A stretch of 8,484 nucleotides of DNA, from positions 1 through 8,484 of the forward strand of contig JAKIYB010000002.1 of the NCBI GenBank assembly GCA_022708765.1. Direction: 5' to 3'. Of this stretch, positions 6,989 to 8,484 are shown piece after piece (the stretch's first letter is position 1; each line of letters begins with the position of its first letter). The notes below the pieces were generated by a model. That model was not told the origin of the DNA, ran no database searches, and worked only from the letters and a program-made list of their open reading frames with translations. A program made the position numbers and the translations under genes. This DNA is from Armatimonadota bacterium. GTDB lineage: Bacteria; Armatimonadota; Hebobacteria; CAIYQO01.

Positions 6989-7381
6989 TTACATCGAGCG
7001 GGAATATGGCGTGCCGTTAGGGTGATCCGGTGGTTCGGGCGCCGTTCTCTGCGTGAGCCAGCCGGGGATGCCCATCACCATGCGCACCAGCGCTTCCACC
7101 AGGAAGGCGATCCAGAGCAGTTCCATCATCAGCAGCATGGTGAAGCAGAACCAGATGACCGGCGGCCACAGCAGCGTGTCGGTGTGGCTGGGCGAGAAAG
7201 CGAGCACCAGTGCCAGCACGCTGATGCTGGCCAGATACATGATGAGATCGCGCACCCGGCTGTCAGGACTTTTTACCCACAGGTAGCGGCCGCCGGCCAT
7301 CAGCACCAGCGTCGCCAGGCAGAAGACCGCCAGATATTGTGAGACCCAAATCCCAAGGATTTTTGCGACTTCCTCAAACAT
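6989..7381 (-). CDS. Small three-helix membrane protein of unknown function
   Basis: I do not recognise this family. From ATG 7381 the protein has 130 residues with three hydrophobic stretches at about 14-35, 44-63 and 75-103, joined by short polar loops (YLWVKSPDSRVRD and SPSHTD), and a proline-rich polar tail (TAPEPPDHPNGTPYS) from about 113. No signal-peptide cleavage site, metal site or enzyme motif is evident. GAGAGG at 7395-7390 (minus strand) is 7 bases before ATG 7381, so this start is preferred over ATG 7387, which would be only one base away, and over the longer frame beginning at 7417. It is divergent from another small three-helix membrane protein across about 165 bases, and lies upstream of the E1 alpha gene, separated by a strong inverted repeat. 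Confidence 0.7.
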   Translation of the reverse strand: MFEEVAKILGIWVSQYLAVFCLATLVLMAGGRYLWVKSPDSRVRDLIMYLASISVLALVLAFSPSHTDTLLWPPVIWFCFTMLLMMELLWIAFLVEALVRMVMGIPGWLTQRTAPEPPDHPNGTPYSRSM

Positions 7382-7389
7382 GGTCATGC

Positions 7390-7395
7390 CTCTCT
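7390..7395 (-). promoter_or_regulatory. Ribosome binding site of the minus-strand membrane-protein gene
   Basis: GAGAGG read on the minus strand, 7 bases ahead of ATG 7381. It decides between two in-frame ATG codons six bases apart. In the rest of the divergent gap (7396-7511) I see no convincing minus-strand promoter, only a weak CCCC/GGGG pairing around 7415-7429 and a tandem TGCCGGG duplication at 7501-7514. Confidence 0.5.
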
Positions 7396-7511
7396 TTTCT
7401 CTATCGCGCCGCCCCATATCAGGGGGGGAAGCAAGGGCATCCTGTTACTGATGTATTCCATACCGTGGCGATTCTTTACCAGTAGACGGTGAAAAAAATG
7501 TGCCGGGTGCC

Positions 7512-7540
7512 GGGACGGTGCCGCGCGGGTATGGTAGAAT
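7512..7540 (+). promoter_or_regulatory. Extended -10 promoter close to the ATG of the membrane protein-ribD pair
   Basis: TG (7532-7533), one base, then TAGAAT (7535-7540) gives an extended -10 element with five of six matches to TATAAT. A poor -35 candidate, GGGACG, lies 17 bases upstream (7512-7517). Transcription would start near 7547, only about two bases before ATG 7549, so the messenger would be leaderless or nearly so. No Shine-Dalgarno site precedes that ATG, which fits. Confidence 0.55.
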
Positions 7541-7548
7541 AACGGCTG

Positions 7549-7947
7549 ATGCTCTTCACCATCGTTATGATCGCCGCCATGCTCGTGATCGTCGGCTTCG
7601 CGCTGCGCGAAGTGGCGCTCTTCGCGCGCCGGCGCGACGGCTATACATTGCGCCGATTCACGTTGCGGCTCTCCATGACCGTCATGCTGCTGTTCCTTTT
7701 TGGCAGCATTTTCGTCGGGGTGCGCGTCTTCGGCCTGGCAAGCCCGGTCGGCTTTGATAAATACTGGATCGCTTTCTGGGCGTTCATCACCATGCTCACC
7801 TTCGCCGTGCTCTGCCTGGTGCTGGCTGATCTGCGCACGCTCGGTGAGGAAACGCGCTCGGAAGCCGCCGTGCTCTGGCAGGAGATGGCGCACATGCTGG
7901 CTGAACACACGCCGGACAAAGGAGAGGAGCCGCGCGGTGACGCCTGA
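7549..7947 (+). CDS. Small three-helix membrane protein upstream of ribD
   Basis: I do not recognise the family. It has 132 residues. Hydrophobic stretches lie at about 2-19, 42-62 and 73-93. A basic loop (RRRDGYTLRRFTLR, about 27-40) lies between the first two and is probably cytoplasmic. The tail from about 95 is polar and helical (DLRTLGEETRSEAAVLWQEM) and ends acidic. By the positive-inside rule the N-terminus would be outside and the tail outside or in the periplasm, though this is a weak prediction. There is no ribosome binding site before ATG 7549, but an extended -10 promoter sits 8 bases ahead, suggesting a leaderless message. The last 11 bases overlap the start of ribD, and the ribD ribosome site lies within this gene, so the two are likely co-translated. 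Whether it has anything to do with riboflavin is unknown. Confidence 0.75.
   Translation: MLFTIVMIAAMLVIVGFALREVALFARRRDGYTLRRFTLRLSMTVMLLFLFGSIFVGVRVFGLASPVGFDKYWIAFWAFITMLTFAVLCLVLADLRTLGEETRSEAAVLWQEMAHMLAEHTPDKGEEPRGDA
7921..7929 (+). promoter_or_regulatory. Ribosome binding site of ribD
   Basis: GGAGAGGAG lies 7 bases before GTG 7937, inside the coding end of the membrane-protein gene. It fixes a GTG start that overlaps the upstream gene. Confidence 0.75.
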
Positions 7948-8484
7948 CGACCTGCGCTATCTGCGCTGCGCGCTGGCGCTCGCGCGCCGGGGGCTGGGCC
8001 GTACCCACCCGAACCCGGCGGTGGGCGCGGTGGTGGCGCGCGACGGCGTGATCGTCGGCGAGGGCTTTCACCCTCGCGCGGGCGAACCGCACGCCGAAAT
8101 CTTCGCCCTGCGCGCCGCCGGCGAACGAGCGCGCGACGCCACCCTGTATGTGTCGCTGGAGCCCTGCGCGCACCACGGCAAGACACCGCCCTGCGCCGAC
8201 GCGGTCATCGCCGCCGGCATTGCCCGCGTGGTCTTCGCCTCGCTGGATCCCAACCCGCTGGTGGCGGGGCGCGGGCTGGCGCGGTTGCGCGATGCGGGGG
8301 TGGCGGTGGAACATGGCGCCCTCGCCGACCAGGAAGCGCGGCTGAACGAAGCCTGGCGGCACTGGATGGCGACCCGCCGGCCCTTCGTCACCCTCAAACT
8401 GGCGGCCAGTCTCGACGGCAAAATCGCCACCCGAACCGGCCACTCACAGTGGATCACCGGCGAGGCGGCGCGGCGCGATGTGCA
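7937..8484 (+). CDS. ribD: Bifunctional riboflavin biosynthesis protein RibD (deaminase/reductase), 3' end cut by window edge
   Basis: Carries out two successive cytoplasmic steps of riboflavin synthesis: deamination of diaminohydroxyphosphoribosylaminopyrimidine, then NADPH-dependent reduction of the ribose to ribitol. 182 residues are visible. The zinc deaminase domain occupies about 1-145: THPNPAVGAVV (23-33), the zinc and proton-transfer motif PHAE (His52, Glu54), and EPCAHHGKTPPC (Cys77 and Cys86). These positions agree with E. coli RibD within about two residues, supporting the GTG start at 7937. The reductase domain begins at RPFVTLKLAASLDGKIAT (148-165) and continues through SQWITGEAARRDV to the window edge, so roughly half the protein is missing. 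It overlaps the preceding membrane-protein gene by 11 bases. No FMN riboswitch is visible upstream in the window. Confidence 0.95.
   Translation, partial: MTPDDLRYLRCALALARRGLGRTHPNPAVGAVVARDGVIVGEGFHPRAGEPHAEIFALRAAGERARDATLYVSLEPCAHHGKTPPCADAVIAAGIARVVFASLDPNPLVAGRGLARLRDAGVAVEHGALADQEARLNEAWRHWMATRRPFVTLKLAASLDGKIATRTGHSQWITGEAARRDV

Noticed and set aside
7384..7461. 25-codon minus-strand frame (starting MEYISNRMPLL) ending at the start of the membrane-protein gene, a possible leader peptide
   Set aside because: No ribosome binding site before its ATG and no run of regulatory codons or terminator-like alternatives behind it.
7501..7514. Tandem TGCCGGG duplication upstream of the membrane-protein promoter
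   Set aside because: Only two short GC-rich copies, easily chance in this composition; noted under the neighbouring regulatory site only.
7796..8443. 215-codon minus-strand frame opposite ribD
   Set aside because: RibD on the plus strand has all zinc ligands and the start of the reductase domain; the antisense frame has no family pattern.

Overview
The window is high-GC bacterial chromosomal DNA, densely coding, with four genes on each strand and no sign of phage, transposon, CRISPR, tRNA or rRNA. Good Shine-Dalgarno sites, sigma-70-type promoter elements and one start that looks leaderless all point to a bacterium. Base composition and the mix of secreted polysaccharide-active proteins would suit a free-living saprophyte, possibly Armatimonadota-like, but the taxonomic guess is weak.

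Region 1 (1-4581, + strand) looks like a carbohydrate module. It starts with the 3' part of galE (UDP-glucose 4-epimerase, cut by the left edge). A secreted SGNH/GDSL esterase with an N-terminal beta-sandwich-like domain follows. An 807-residue secreted protein with two successive pectate-lyase-like beta-helix units overlaps the esterase gene by 11 bases. The two exported proteins are probably translated together and act on the same extracellular polysaccharide, one removing acyl groups and the other cutting or binding the chain.

Region 2 (4606-5943, - strand) meets region 1 tail to tail with only 24 bases between the stop codons. It holds a ROK-family winged-helix regulator with a degenerate sugar-kinase domain. 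Its leader has a clear promoter (TTGACA, 16 bases, TTTAAT) flanked by two near-identical AT-rich 13-mers 36 bases apart, a likely self-control operator. The regulator could control the neighbouring carbohydrate genes.

Region 3 (5944-7381, - strand) has a thiamine-diphosphate-dependent 2-oxo acid (or acetoin) dehydrogenase E1 alpha subunit with no E1 beta or E2 gene beside it. Upstream of it is a small three-helix membrane protein. A 13-bp perfect inverted repeat separates the two, and a weaker hairpin with a U-containing tail follows the E1 alpha gene.

Region 4 (7382-8484, + strand) begins at a divergent intergenic stretch. A second small three-helix membrane protein appears to be read from an extended -10 promoter lying only 8 bases before its ATG. 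It overlaps by 11 bases the start of ribD, the bifunctional riboflavin deaminase/reductase, which begins at GTG 7937 behind a strong ribosome binding site and runs off the right edge. No FMN riboswitch is visible in front of this pair.

Nothing here is clearly a new system. The points most worth checking are the ROK operator layout, the orphan E1 alpha, the large inverted repeat, the leaderless-looking start and the coupling of an unknown membrane protein to ribD.
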